From Nitrospinota bacterium (GTDB taxonomy: Bacteria; Nitrospinota; Nitrospinia; SZUA-224), in assembly GCA_016212345.1 (NCBI GenBank), contig JACRGM010000176.1, positions 1 to 5,663 on the forward strand: a stretch of 5,663 nucleotides of DNA, written 5' to 3'. Position 1 is the first letter of the stretch, and the number at the start of each line of letters is the position of its first letter. Of this stretch, positions 1-5,621 are shown piece by piece. Position numbers and translations under genes: made by a program. The notes beneath the pieces are model-generated. The model saw only the letters and a program-made list of their open reading frames with translations, did not search any database and had not been told where the DNA came from.

Positions 1-9
1 AGAGAAACA

Positions 10-420
10 ATGAATCCTATTCAAATATCTCGGGTACCATGGCTATTATCTGTTGTATTCTCCCTATCTTGGCTATTACTATTTGCTGGACAGACTAGCT
101 TCTCTCAACCAGGAGATATACTGACCGAAGAGCAGAATGCCCGCATCAAGAGACTTGAGAATCTGATCATCTCACCTTGCTGTCTTACTCAACCAGTCTC
201 AATGCACCCCTCAGAGGCCTCTGAGAAGATCAAAGAAGAGATCAAAGAGATGGTTATACGGGGTCTGACAGAGAAGGAGATTAAAGGATATTATGTGGAT
301 AAATACGGAGAACAGATACTATCAGTCCCTTCAAGTTGGATTGTCTGGGAGCTTCCAATATTTGTCTTTATTATTGCCCTTGCGGTACTTATAGTTATCC
401 TGAAGAGATGGGTACGATAA
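10..420 (+). CDS. CcmH/NrfF-family cytochrome c maturation-like membrane protein
   Basis: A 136-residue protein with an N-terminal hydrophobic segment (about residues 11-26, preceded by Arg8) that may be a signal peptide or anchor, a soluble helical domain (about 36-107), and a C-terminal membrane helix (about 112-131) followed by Lys-Arg-Trp-Val-Arg. The domain has the CcmH/CycL/NrfF pattern: a Cys motif with following Gln and Ser, a helix ending in the Gly of RGLTEKEI (Gly85), then YVDKYGEQIL and Pro107. In the family this periplasmic domain handles apocytochrome c thiols during haem attachment. Here the usual CxxC is replaced by adjacent cysteines (Cys57-Cys58 in SPCCLTQPVS), so canonical redox chemistry is uncertain and I give no symbol. 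The ATG at 10 is the first start visible. Only nine bases precede it, with no clear ribosome binding site, so a longer reading frame cannot be excluded except by the good signal-like N-terminus. No other cytochrome c maturation gene is in view. Confidence 0.83.
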   Translation: MNPIQISRVPWLLSVVFSLSWLLLFAGQTSFSQPGDILTEEQNARIKRLENLIISPCCLTQPVSMHPSEASEKIKEEIKEMVIRGLTEKEIKGYYVDKYGEQILSVPSSWIVWELPIFVFIIALAVLIVILKRWVR

Positions 421-441
421 ATTTTTTAGCCGCAGACCCTA

Positions 442-470
442 TTGACAACAATCTATAAAATTGCTATATT
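442..470 (+). promoter_or_regulatory. Sigma70-type promoter, probably for the MBL hydrolase gene
   Basis: TTGACA (442-447, perfect -35) is followed by a 17-base spacer and TATATT (465-470, five of six to TATAAT). The predicted start is near 477, so a transcript would cross the whole MITE-like element at 488-642 before reaching the ATG at 689, giving a leader of about 210 bases. It lies downstream of the CcmH-like gene, so it cannot serve that gene. The match is to consensus only; activity is inferred. Confidence 0.65.
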
Positions 471-487
471 CACCTTTATTTGTGATA

Positions 488-642
488 TAGATTCCATATA
501 ATAATTACACTGTGTTATATGAGTCCTCGAATAGCCCCGAATAGCAGGATAGGATAGAGGGAGAAATCCGAGTAAGGCGTACTGAGCAGTACGCCGTCGA
601 GGATTTCGACTGATAACGCCGTGTAATTTATCTGAAAATCTA
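488..642 (+). mobile_element. MITE-like palindromic element, copy 1 (155 bp)
   Basis: A non-coding element bounded by related inverted ends: the left end begins TAGATTCCATATAATAAT and ends in ATTACAC at 510; the right end runs from GTGTAAT at 621 to CTGAAAATCTA at 642. Each end carries an outermost TA (488-489, 641-642), which would fit a TA target duplication of the IS630/Tc1-mariner type, but this is an inference. The interior is strongly self-complementary: a perfect 8-bp hairpin with a GAGC loop at 576-595 is enclosed by GAAATCC (562-568) pairing with GGATTTC (601-607), and the outer arms also pair. Bases 555-629 match 5517-5591 in reverse complement at 74 of 75 positions. Compared with copy 2, this copy has about 39 extra bases in its left arm (511-554) that partly pair with the right arm. 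No transposase is encoded. It lies between a promoter and the MBL hydrolase gene. Confidence 0.8.
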
Positions 643-688
643 TAGTTCAACCATTTTAAACATAAAGGGCTGATTATGGAGGGGAAAA

Positions 689-1528
689 ATGATTATTAGA
701 TGTTGGGGGGCCAGGGGGGCAATACCTGTTTCAGGAAGAGAATATCTAAGGTATGGTGGAGATACCACCTGCATAGAGATAAGAACCAAGGATGATAATA
801 TAATCATAATTGATGCAGGTTCAGGGATTAGAAGATTAGGGAATAGGGTAACCAAGGAAGATCGAGACAAATTCACTATTATATTTACACATGCTCATTG
901 GGATCATCTTCTAGGATTTCCTTTTTTTGAGCCTATATATAACAGAGGAACATATATAGATATGTTTGGCTGTCCATTTGCGCAACAGTCTGTAAAAAAT
1001 ATGGTCTCACAAACAATGCTCCCTCCCAACTTTCCTATCAGTTTTGAAGATATTAAAGCTAATATTTCATATCATGGGATATGTGAGGATAGTTTTTCAA
1101 TAGACTCTATAATAGTAACCCCCATACTACTAAATCACCCAAATCAGGGTATAGGATATAAATTTGTCGAAGATGACAAGTCTTTTGTCTTTCTCACAGA
1201 TAATGAACTGAGATTTAAACATATAGGAGGTCTCGACTATCAAGATTATCTAAATTTTTCCTCTAATGTTGATCTCCTTATACATGATGCTGAGTTTACA
1301 GAAGAAGAATACAAAAGGACGAAAAGATGGGGCCACAGTGTATATAAAGATGCCCTAAGATTGGCATTAGAGGCCAAGGTAAAAATGTTTGGCCTGTTTC
1401 ATCATGATCAGGAAAGGACAGATGCAGAATTAGAAGAGATTGTTAAAGATTGCCGAGGGATTATTAAAAGTAATAAGGCAGATTTAGAATGCTTTGCTGT
1501 TTGTCAGGAGACAGAGATCAAATTGTAG
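689..1528 (+). CDS. Metallo-beta-lactamase-fold metal-dependent hydrolase
   Basis: A 279-residue soluble protein without signal peptide or membrane helix. The N-terminus (RCWGARGAIPV...RYGGDTTCIE) and IIDAGSGIR are typical of the Lactamase_B_2/PhnP-RNase Z-like branch of the fold. Metal-ligand candidates in order: the HxHxDH motif at His68, His70, Asp72 and His73; His150 in LLNHPNQGIGYKF; Asp171 in FLTD; Asp200 in LIHDAEF; His216 in WGHS; and His238-His239 in LFHHD. The set is complete, so an active dinuclear site is expected. The substrate cannot be told from sequence: members hydrolyse phosphodiesters, RNA ends or other esters. The ATG at 689 has a strong ribosome binding site (GGAGGGG, 678-684), and an MII- start is usual for the family. 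The gene is convergent with mnmE, 44 bp between stop codons, with no clear terminator hairpin in the gap. Its transcript probably starts near 477, upstream of a MITE-like element. Confidence 0.92.
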   Translation: MIIRCWGARGAIPVSGREYLRYGGDTTCIEIRTKDDNIIIIDAGSGIRRLGNRVTKEDRDKFTIIFTHAHWDHLLGFPFFEPIYNRGTYIDMFGCPFAQQSVKNMVSQTMLPPNFPISFEDIKANISYHGICEDSFSIDSIIVTPILLNHPNQGIGYKFVEDDKSFVFLTDNELRFKHIGGLDYQDYLNFSSNVDLLIHDAEFTEEEYKRTKRWGHSVYKDALRLALEAKVKMFGLFHHDQERTDAELEEIVKDCRGIIKSNKADLECFAVCQETEIKL

Positions 1529-1572
1529 GGAAACCCTATGACCTTCCATGAGCTGTTCTGGAATTTTGAACC

Positions 1573-2958
1573 TCATTTCCCAATACAGAAATCGCTGAAT
1601 ATCTTGTTTAGTACATCCTCGGAAAAGGTCTGACCTGTAATCTCTCCAAGACTCTCCATTGCTCCATTAATATCAAGGGCAATAAATTCCTCTGACATCA
1701 AACCCTTTATACCTTCAATCGCATTTTCCATACCCTCTTTTGCACGGATCAATGCCTCTCTATGCCGTATCCTCGTAATCAATGGGCTCTCAGGGGTGAT
1801 CTCTTTATCTATCAATAATTCCTTTATCCCATCCTTTAATAGATCAAGACCCATCTTTTTTGTAGCTGATATCATATACATCCTATTATCAGGAAATCCC
1901 CTTTTTATCCCCTCTATCTCTATCACCTGCGGGAGGTCTATCTTATTAATAATGATAATGAGGTTCTTATCCTTAACCTCACCCATTATATAGCGATCAT
2001 CATCGGTCACACTCTCTGAGCCGTCTAACATCATAAGGACAATATCAGCATCTTTAAGTAAATCCATGGTCCGTTTTATCCCTACCCTTTCCATATAGCC
2101 ACCCCTTTTCCTTATCCCTGCTGTATCAATGATATTTACATGTATACCATCTATACTTATCATCTCTTCTATTGAATCACGCGTAGTACCTGGTATTGGG
2201 GTCACTATAGCCCTCTCTTTGTTAAGGAGTGCATTTAACAGGCTCGATTTCCCTACATTTGTCCTACCAATAATGATCGTCTTTGCCCCTTCTCTAAGTA
2301 TCCGTCCATGATCAAAGGTATTAAGGAGGGTCTCTATCCTCTTTAATATCCCTTCTGATCTCTTGAGCAAGAGCTCCATGGATTCTATCTCTATATCCTC
2401 CTCAGGAAGGTCTATAGATGCCTCTATCTGTGCAGAGATCCCTATCAGATCTTCTCGTAGTGAAGATATCTCCTTTGATAGATCTCCCTCCATGTGTCTG
2501 ATAGCCATCCGAAGACTGACATCTGATCTTGATCTGATAACATCTATAACCGCCTCTGCCTGAGCGAGATCTATCCTCCCATTCAGAAATGCCCTCTTTG
2601 TAAACTCTCCAGGTTCAGCAAGCCTTGCACCCCTCTCTACCATTAGATTCAGTATCATCGTTAATGGGGTCATCCCTCCATGACAACTTATCTCCACAAT
2701 ATCCTCCATTGTATAGGACCTTGGGGCAAGCATCACAGTTAAGAGTACCTCATCTATCCTTTTCCCATCATCTGGATCCACTATAAAACCATATGTTATC
2801 CTGTGAGAGATTACCTCCTTGAGTCTTTCTCCCCTTGCATCTACAAATACCTCTTTCACTATATCTACAGAGGATGGACCACTGAGCCTTACTATCCCAA
2901 TACCACCTTCTCCATGAGGTGTGGATATCGCTGATATAGTATCTTGAGAGGTATTCAT
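1573..2958 (-). CDS. mnmE: tRNA uridine-5-carboxymethylaminomethyl modification GTPase MnmE
   Basis: A 461-residue protein, close to the family norm (about 450-460). With MnmG (not in this window) it installs the carboxymethylaminomethyl or aminomethyl group on C5 of wobble U34 in certain tRNAs, in the cytoplasm. Domains in order: the N-terminal folate-binding domain (about 1-120, DTISAISTPHGEGGIGIVR), a helical domain, the inserted G domain (about 222-385), and the C-terminal helices. G motifs are all present: P-loop GRTNVGKS (231-238, including Asn234, the potassium-binding Asn of the family), TTR (258-260), DTAG (278-281), NKID (338-341) and SAT (364-366). The C-terminus is FCIGK with the catalytic-region Cys458. 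Thr233 stands where Pro is common; this is a minor change. The ATG lies 15 bp after the yidC stop and I see no Shine-Dalgarno sequence in that gap, so translation may be coupled to yidC. Last gene of the operon. Confidence 0.98.
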   Translation of the reverse strand: MNTSQDTISAISTPHGEGGIGIVRLSGPSSVDIVKEVFVDARGERLKEVISHRITYGFIVDPDDGKRIDEVLLTVMLAPRSYTMEDIVEISCHGGMTPLTMILNLMVERGARLAEPGEFTKRAFLNGRIDLAQAEAVIDVIRSRSDVSLRMAIRHMEGDLSKEISSLREDLIGISAQIEASIDLPEEDIEIESMELLLKRSEGILKRIETLLNTFDHGRILREGAKTIIIGRTNVGKSSLLNALLNKERAIVTPIPGTTRDSIEEMISIDGIHVNIIDTAGIRKRGGYMERVGIKRTMDLLKDADIVLMMLDGSESVTDDDRYIMGEVKDKNLIIIINKIDLPQVIEIEGIKRGFPDNRMYMISATKKMGLDLLKDGIKELLIDKEITPESPLITRIRHREALIRAKEGMENAIEGIKGLMSEEFIALDINGAMESLGEITGQTFSEDVLNKIFSDFCIGK

Positions 2959-2973
2959 ACTGAACTAAAGTGG

Positions 2974-4632
2974 CTAAACATTAGCCCTTTTGTTTATGAG
3001 ATACTGTTGTGTTATAGACAAGATATTATTTACTAACCAATAGAGGACAAGTCCTGCAGGGACATTCAAGAACATAAAGGTAAATATTATCGGCATCATC
3101 ATCGTTATCTTTGCCTGTGTAGGATCAGGAGGGCTAGGGCTCATCTTTTGCTGGATGAACATTGATACCCCCATTAGGATTGGGGTTATATAATAGGGAT
3201 CCATCTCTGATAGGTCATTGATCCACCAAATAAAGGGGGCCTTTCTCAATTCAATAGAGACCGCCAGGAGACGATAGAGGGCAAGAAAGACAGGGATCTG
3301 GAGGAGTAGAGGTAGACACCCACCCATTGGGTTCACCTTGTTATCCTTATATAAGCGTATATATTCCTGGTTCATCTTCTGCTTGTCATTCTTATATCTC
3401 TCCTGTATTATCTTCATCTGAGGCTGAATATTCTGCATCTTTTTCATAGATCTAAAGCTCATATGAGTAAGGGGATGAAACAATACCTTTATCACAATTG
3501 TCAAAAGGATAATGGCAACCCCATAGTTATAAGTAAAGCCATAAAAGAATTTTAATACCCAGAAGAGGGGCACTGCCAGGAATCTGACCCATCCATAATC
3601 TATAACCTTCTCCAAAGAGAGCTCAACTGACTTTAGTCTCTCGCCCTCTTTTGGACCAGCGTATAGTATCAGATCAATCTTCTCTTCTCTACCAGAAGAT
3701 GGAAACTCAAGGCCAATAGATATCCCTCCATTTATGTCTTTATTACCCGAGCTATTATTATCTGTCTCTTTTCTGATGATAGAGGCTACACCTCTTCCCC
3801 GAGGTGGTATCAGGGCAGCAAGAAAATATTTACTCTGCAAGGCTGTCCATAGAACATCTCCTTCATGTCTTGCCTCTCTATCAATCTTATTCGGTTTATC
3901 ATCTATCTTCTCATTATTGACAAAGGTTGTTGGACCTTCATAGCTATACCTATCCTTTTTGTCTTTACCTGAGTTTATCCCTGGCCCCCAGTAGATACGA
4001 TAAGTACCTTTTTCCCCTGCAAATGGATTGCTTATAGATGTCTTTACATCTATCCTGTAGCTGTCATTATGAAAGGTCAGTCCCTTTATTATCTTGATCC
4101 CTGTCTCCTCGTTGAGATATGAGAAGGTAACAGTACCATCGGGTTCAGATGAAGAGAGTTTCAGTTTTTCAAAAGGGGTCTCATAGATCGCCTTATTCAA
4201 TAGATAGGTGATCTCTCTACTGTCAGATTCGAGGTAAAGAGGAAGCTTAAGCTCATCGCTATCCTTATTTGAAACAAGTTCAAGAGGGGTATTGTTATCA
4301 TCTATATATTCCTTTAATCGGAGACTCTTTATCTTTCCACCCTCATTGGTTAAGATTATATCTATCAGATCTGTCTCAACATGGATATCCTTTTTATCCA
4401 CCTTTTTAATATCCTTTATTATAGGTAGATTAAGATCGGGGTCTGATGACAGAGAGCCATTTATATACCCCTCTTCAGTCAGCTCCACCTTCTCTTTCTC
4501 TATAGTAGCCTTAGTAGCTTTCTCCTTATTATATCTCTCTCCTATTCTTTCCTCTCTCCATGTATAGAAAAGGCCCCAAAGAAGAAAGACTATCATCGAA
4601 AGTGCAAAGGCTAAAATAGCCTTCTTTTCCAT
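2974..4632 (-). CDS. yidC: Membrane protein insertase YidC
   Basis: A 552-residue inner-membrane insertase of the Gram-negative type that folds and inserts membrane proteins alone or with SecYEG. Layout: membrane helix 1 (about 5-24, MEKKAILAFALSMIVFLLWG), a large periplasmic domain (about 25-345), then the conserved 60 kDa inner-membrane-protein domain with four more helices (about 350-387, 435-457, 481-497 and 508-535). Recognisable motifs are LFHPLTHMSFRSMKKMQ, KVNPMGGCLPLLLQIPVFLALY and the end VPAGLVLYWLVNNILSITQQ. The groove charge that is Arg366 in E. coli appears to be Lys382 here (IVIKVLFHPL), a conservative exchange. The short tail after the last helix lacks a long basic extension. 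The ATG at 4632 is preceded by AAGAGGG (4640-4646) at suitable spacing, and this site overlaps the yidD stop codon, so the two genes are tightly linked. No jag gene follows; mnmE comes next. Confidence 0.98.
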   Translation of the reverse strand: MEKKAILAFALSMIVFLLWGLFYTWREERIGERYNKEKATKATIEKEKVELTEEGYINGSLSSDPDLNLPIIKDIKKVDKKDIHVETDLIDIILTNEGGKIKSLRLKEYIDDNNTPLELVSNKDSDELKLPLYLESDSREITYLLNKAIYETPFEKLKLSSSEPDGTVTFSYLNEETGIKIIKGLTFHNDSYRIDVKTSISNPFAGEKGTYRIYWGPGINSGKDKKDRYSYEGPTTFVNNEKIDDKPNKIDREARHEGDVLWTALQSKYFLAALIPPRGRGVASIIRKETDNNSSGNKDINGGISIGLEFPSSGREEKIDLILYAGPKEGERLKSVELSLEKVIDYGWVRFLAVPLFWVLKFFYGFTYNYGVAIILLTIVIKVLFHPLTHMSFRSMKKMQNIQPQMKIIQERYKNDKQKMNQEYIRLYKDNKVNPMGGCLPLLLQIPVFLALYRLLAVSIELRKAPFIWWINDLSEMDPYYITPILMGVSMFIQQKMSPSPPDPTQAKITMMMPIIFTFMFLNVPAGLVLYWLVNNILSITQQYLINKRANV

Positions 4633-4644
4633 ATTATTACCCTC

Positions 4645-4857
4645 TTATTTAAGTGGATCAAATCCTCCCTTATGAAATGAATGACATTTCAATATCCTCA
4701 GGAGGGTTAGATATAATCCCTTCCATAGATTGTACCTCTCTATAGCCTGCACAGCATATTCAGAACAACTAGGATAAAATCGGCATACAGGAGAAAAAAA
4801 TGGAGATACAAACCCCTGATAGGATTTTATAAGAATCAAAAGGAGATACTTTATCAT
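4645..4857 (-). CDS. yidD: Membrane protein insertion efficiency factor YidD
   Basis: A 70-residue protein matching the usual YidD length and motifs: an amphipathic or hydrophobic N-terminus (MIKYLLLILIKSYQGFVSP), the cysteine motif PVCRFYPSCSEYA with Cys25 and Cys31, and the end RILKCHSFHKGGFDPLK with Cys58. The family acts at the cytoplasmic face of the inner membrane and helps YidC-dependent insertion. The start is fixed by homology: an in-frame TGA lies a few codons upstream and the family begins just before the Lys-Leu-Leu stretch. Its AAGGAGG Shine-Dalgarno (4858-4864) touches the ATG with no spacer, which is unusual. The first 89 bases overlap the 3' end of rnpA in another frame; this overlap seems to result from a tandem duplication in rnpA. 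The yidC start is 12 bp beyond the stop. Confidence 0.96.
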   Translation of the reverse strand: MIKYLLLILIKSYQGFVSPFFSPVCRFYPSCSEYAVQAIERYNLWKGLYLTLLRILKCHSFHKGGFDPLK

Positions 4858-5251
4858 CCTCCTTTTCCATACCTCTCAACATAACGCCCTTTTCAACATA
4901 ATGCCCTTTCTCTAGGGCCTTCAGGAATAAATCTTCTATAACTCTATATCTAAATCTAACCTTTTTAAGTCCCTTTCTTGCAACAATAACTATATCACTA
5001 CCCTCTATAATAGATCTCTTATTTAATCGAAAGATCTCTCGGAATATCCTCTTAATCCTATTCCTTACAACTGCACCTCCAACATTCTTAGGAACAGCAA
5101 TCCCTATCCTGGGAGGACTATTACCTTCCTTTAATATATAAAGCGTAAACAGGCCATCAATTGATATCTTTTTACCTTTGTTATATATCTCTTTATACTC
5201 ATATCGTTTCAGTATCTTATCCCTTTTCCTTAAAGATTTATAGATTTCCAT
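4769..5251 (-). CDS. rnpA: Ribonuclease P protein component, C-terminally extended
   Basis: The basic protein subunit of RNase P, which binds the catalytic RNA and the 5' leader of precursor tRNAs. The conserved core covers about residues 6-115: SLRKRDKILKRYEYKEIYNKG at the start, then PPRIGIAVPKNVGGAVVRNR with the RNR signature (Arg63-Asn64-Arg65, followed by IKR), then the C-terminal helix ending near FLKALEKG. At 160 residues it is longer than the usual 110-130. The surplus begins at a 17-bp imperfect tandem repeat (4876-4909) that shifts the frame; with one unit removed the protein would end at 126 residues with TGA overlapping the yidD ATG. The present tail (about 121-160) reads partly through yidD in another frame and resembles nothing I know, so it is probably fortuitous. 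The ATG at 5251 is the only possible start after the rpmH stop, 16 bp away, and has no good ribosome binding site. It lies inside a copy of the MITE terminal-repeat sequence. Confidence 0.95.
   Translation of the reverse strand: MEIYKSLRKRDKILKRYEYKEIYNKGKKISIDGLFTLYILKEGNSPPRIGIAVPKNVGGAVVRNRIKRIFREIFRLNKRSIIEGSDIVIVARKGLKKVRFRYRVIEDLFLKALEKGHYVEKGVMLRGMEKEDDKVSPFDSYKILSGVCISIFFSCMPILS
4858..4864 (-). promoter_or_regulatory. Shine-Dalgarno sequence abutting the yidD start
   Basis: On the minus strand AAGGAGG is followed directly by the yidD ATG, leaving no spacer where five to nine bases is normal. If rnpA once ended with a TGA overlapping this ATG (see the tandem repeat), re-initiation by ribosomes finishing rnpA would make ordinary spacing unnecessary. 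The sequence is seen; the coupling is inferred. Confidence 0.6.
4876..4909 (-). repeat. 17-bp imperfect tandem duplication in the rnpA 3' end
   Basis: Two adjacent 17-base units on the minus strand: AAAGGGCATTATGTTGA (4909-4893) and AAAGGGCGTTATGTTGA (4892-4876), identical except for one base. Seventeen is not a multiple of three, so the duplication changes the rnpA reading frame. With one unit removed the codons after Glu114 read EKGHYVERYGKGG and stop at a TGA that overlaps the yidD ATG as ATGA. The single difference between units argues against a simple assembly stutter and for some age. It lies beyond the conserved RNase P protein fold. Confidence 0.9.
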
Positions 5252-5260
5252 ATAATAAAT
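5241..5260 (+). repeat. Solitary copy of the MITE terminal sequence over the rnpA start
   Basis: TAGATTTCCATATAATAAAT matches the left end of MITE copy 2 (5501-5520) at 19 of 20 bases and in the same orientation. It also matches the left end of copy 1 apart from two single-base gaps. No matching right end or core follows: the similarity stops at 5260, eight bases before the rpmH stop. Read on the minus strand it contains the rnpA ATG and the codons for Met-Glu-Ile. It may be a remnant left by an excised element, or a recombination footprint; the match is too long to be likely by chance. Confidence 0.6.
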
Positions 5261-5267
5261 ATATAAC

Positions 5268-5402
5268 CTAAACAGCCAGTCTCTTTCTCCCCTTTGCCCT
5301 CCTTCTCTTCAATACATCTCTTCCATCCTTGCTACTCATCCTTTCCCTAAAACCATGTGTCCTTTTTCTCTTTATCCTGCTAGGTTGATATGTCCTCTTC
5401 AT
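5268..5402 (-). CDS. rpmH: 50S ribosomal protein L34
   Basis: A 44-residue, very basic protein. It begins MKRTYQPSRIKRKRTHGFR, continues with RMSSKDGRDVLKRRRAKGR and ends KRLAV, which is the full-length L34 pattern with no missing conserved residue. L34 is a protein of the large ribosomal subunit. The ATG at 5402 has a strong Shine-Dalgarno, AAGGAGG (5410-5416), with a seven-base spacer. It is the first gene of the rpmH-rnpA-yidD-yidC-mnmE operon; the rnpA start follows 16 bp after the stop. A likely promoter lies at 5462-5490. The dnaA gene that often diverges from this position is absent from the window. Confidence 0.97.
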   Translation of the reverse strand: MKRTYQPSRIKRKRTHGFRERMSSKDGRDVLKRRRAKGRKRLAV

Positions 5403-5461
5403 TACTTTTCCTCCTTATTATAGATTATCACAAAACTAAGGTAATATTAATCTATATTTTT

Positions 5462-5490
5462 ATTTTATTGGGTCTCGTTCCTCAACACAA
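5462..5490 (-). promoter_or_regulatory. Candidate sigma70 promoter of the rpmH operon
   Basis: On the minus strand TTGTGT (5490-5485, three of six to TTGACA) is followed by a 17-base spacer and TAAAAT (5467-5462, five of six to TATAAT). The predicted start is near 5455, giving a leader of about 50 bases before the rpmH ATG. An overlapping alternative, TTGAGG (5485-5480) with TAAAAA (5462-5457), is possible. MITE copy 2 begins 11 bp upstream of the -35, so any upstream activating sequence would lie in the element. Confidence 0.45.
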
Positions 5491-5500
5491 CCTGCTGATG

Positions 5501-5621
5501 TAGATTTCCATATAACAAATTACACGGCGTTATCAGTCGAAATCCTCGACGGCGTACCGCTCAGTACGCCTTACTCGGATTTCTCCCTCTAGCCTTGTGT
5601 AATTTATTATCTGAAAATCTA
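5501..5621 (-). mobile_element. MITE-like palindromic element, copy 2 (121 bp)
   Basis: Second copy of the element at 488-642. The ends are imperfect inverted repeats: the first 25 bases (TAGATTTCCATATAAC... ending ATTACAC at 5525) match the reverse complement of the last 25 (5597-5621) at 22 positions. TA dinucleotides bound both sides. Bases 5517-5591 are the reverse complement of 555-629 with one difference, which turns one base pair of the central hairpin stem (5551-5570) into a G-T pair; the hairpin is kept. One arm lacks about 39 bases found in copy 1. The strand given is that of the core relative to copy 1; the outermost ends, however, read in the same direction as in copy 1. No open reading frame of note lies inside it. 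It sits between the rpmH promoter and the right edge of the window. Confidence 0.8.

Noticed and set aside
453..650. A 65-codon reading frame on the minus strand across MITE copy 1
   Set aside because: It lies almost wholly in the palindromic element, has no ribosome binding site or recognisable domain, and is not kept in copy 2.
1529..1572. Possible bidirectional terminator between the convergent MBL and mnmE genes
   Set aside because: Only a tiny GGGAAACCC-type inverted repeat is visible, with no stable stem and no T-run.
3734..4567. Plus-strand open frames inside yidC, and similar ones inside mnmE
   Set aside because: They are antisense shadows of well-recognised genes, without ribosome binding sites or family motifs.
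5417..5422. A perfect TATAAT on the minus strand just before the rpmH Shine-Dalgarno
   Set aside because: A -10 here would put the transcription start within or after the ribosome binding site, and no decent -35 lies 16-18 bp upstream.
5426..5434. A DnaA-box-like TTATCACAA upstream of rpmH
   Set aside because: It departs from TTATNCACA in the key positions and is single, so it does not support an origin.
488..5621. Composite transposon formed by the two inverted elements
   Set aside because: Neither element encodes a transposase and the enclosed operon is a core chromosomal cluster, so inverted placement alone does not support mobility as a unit.
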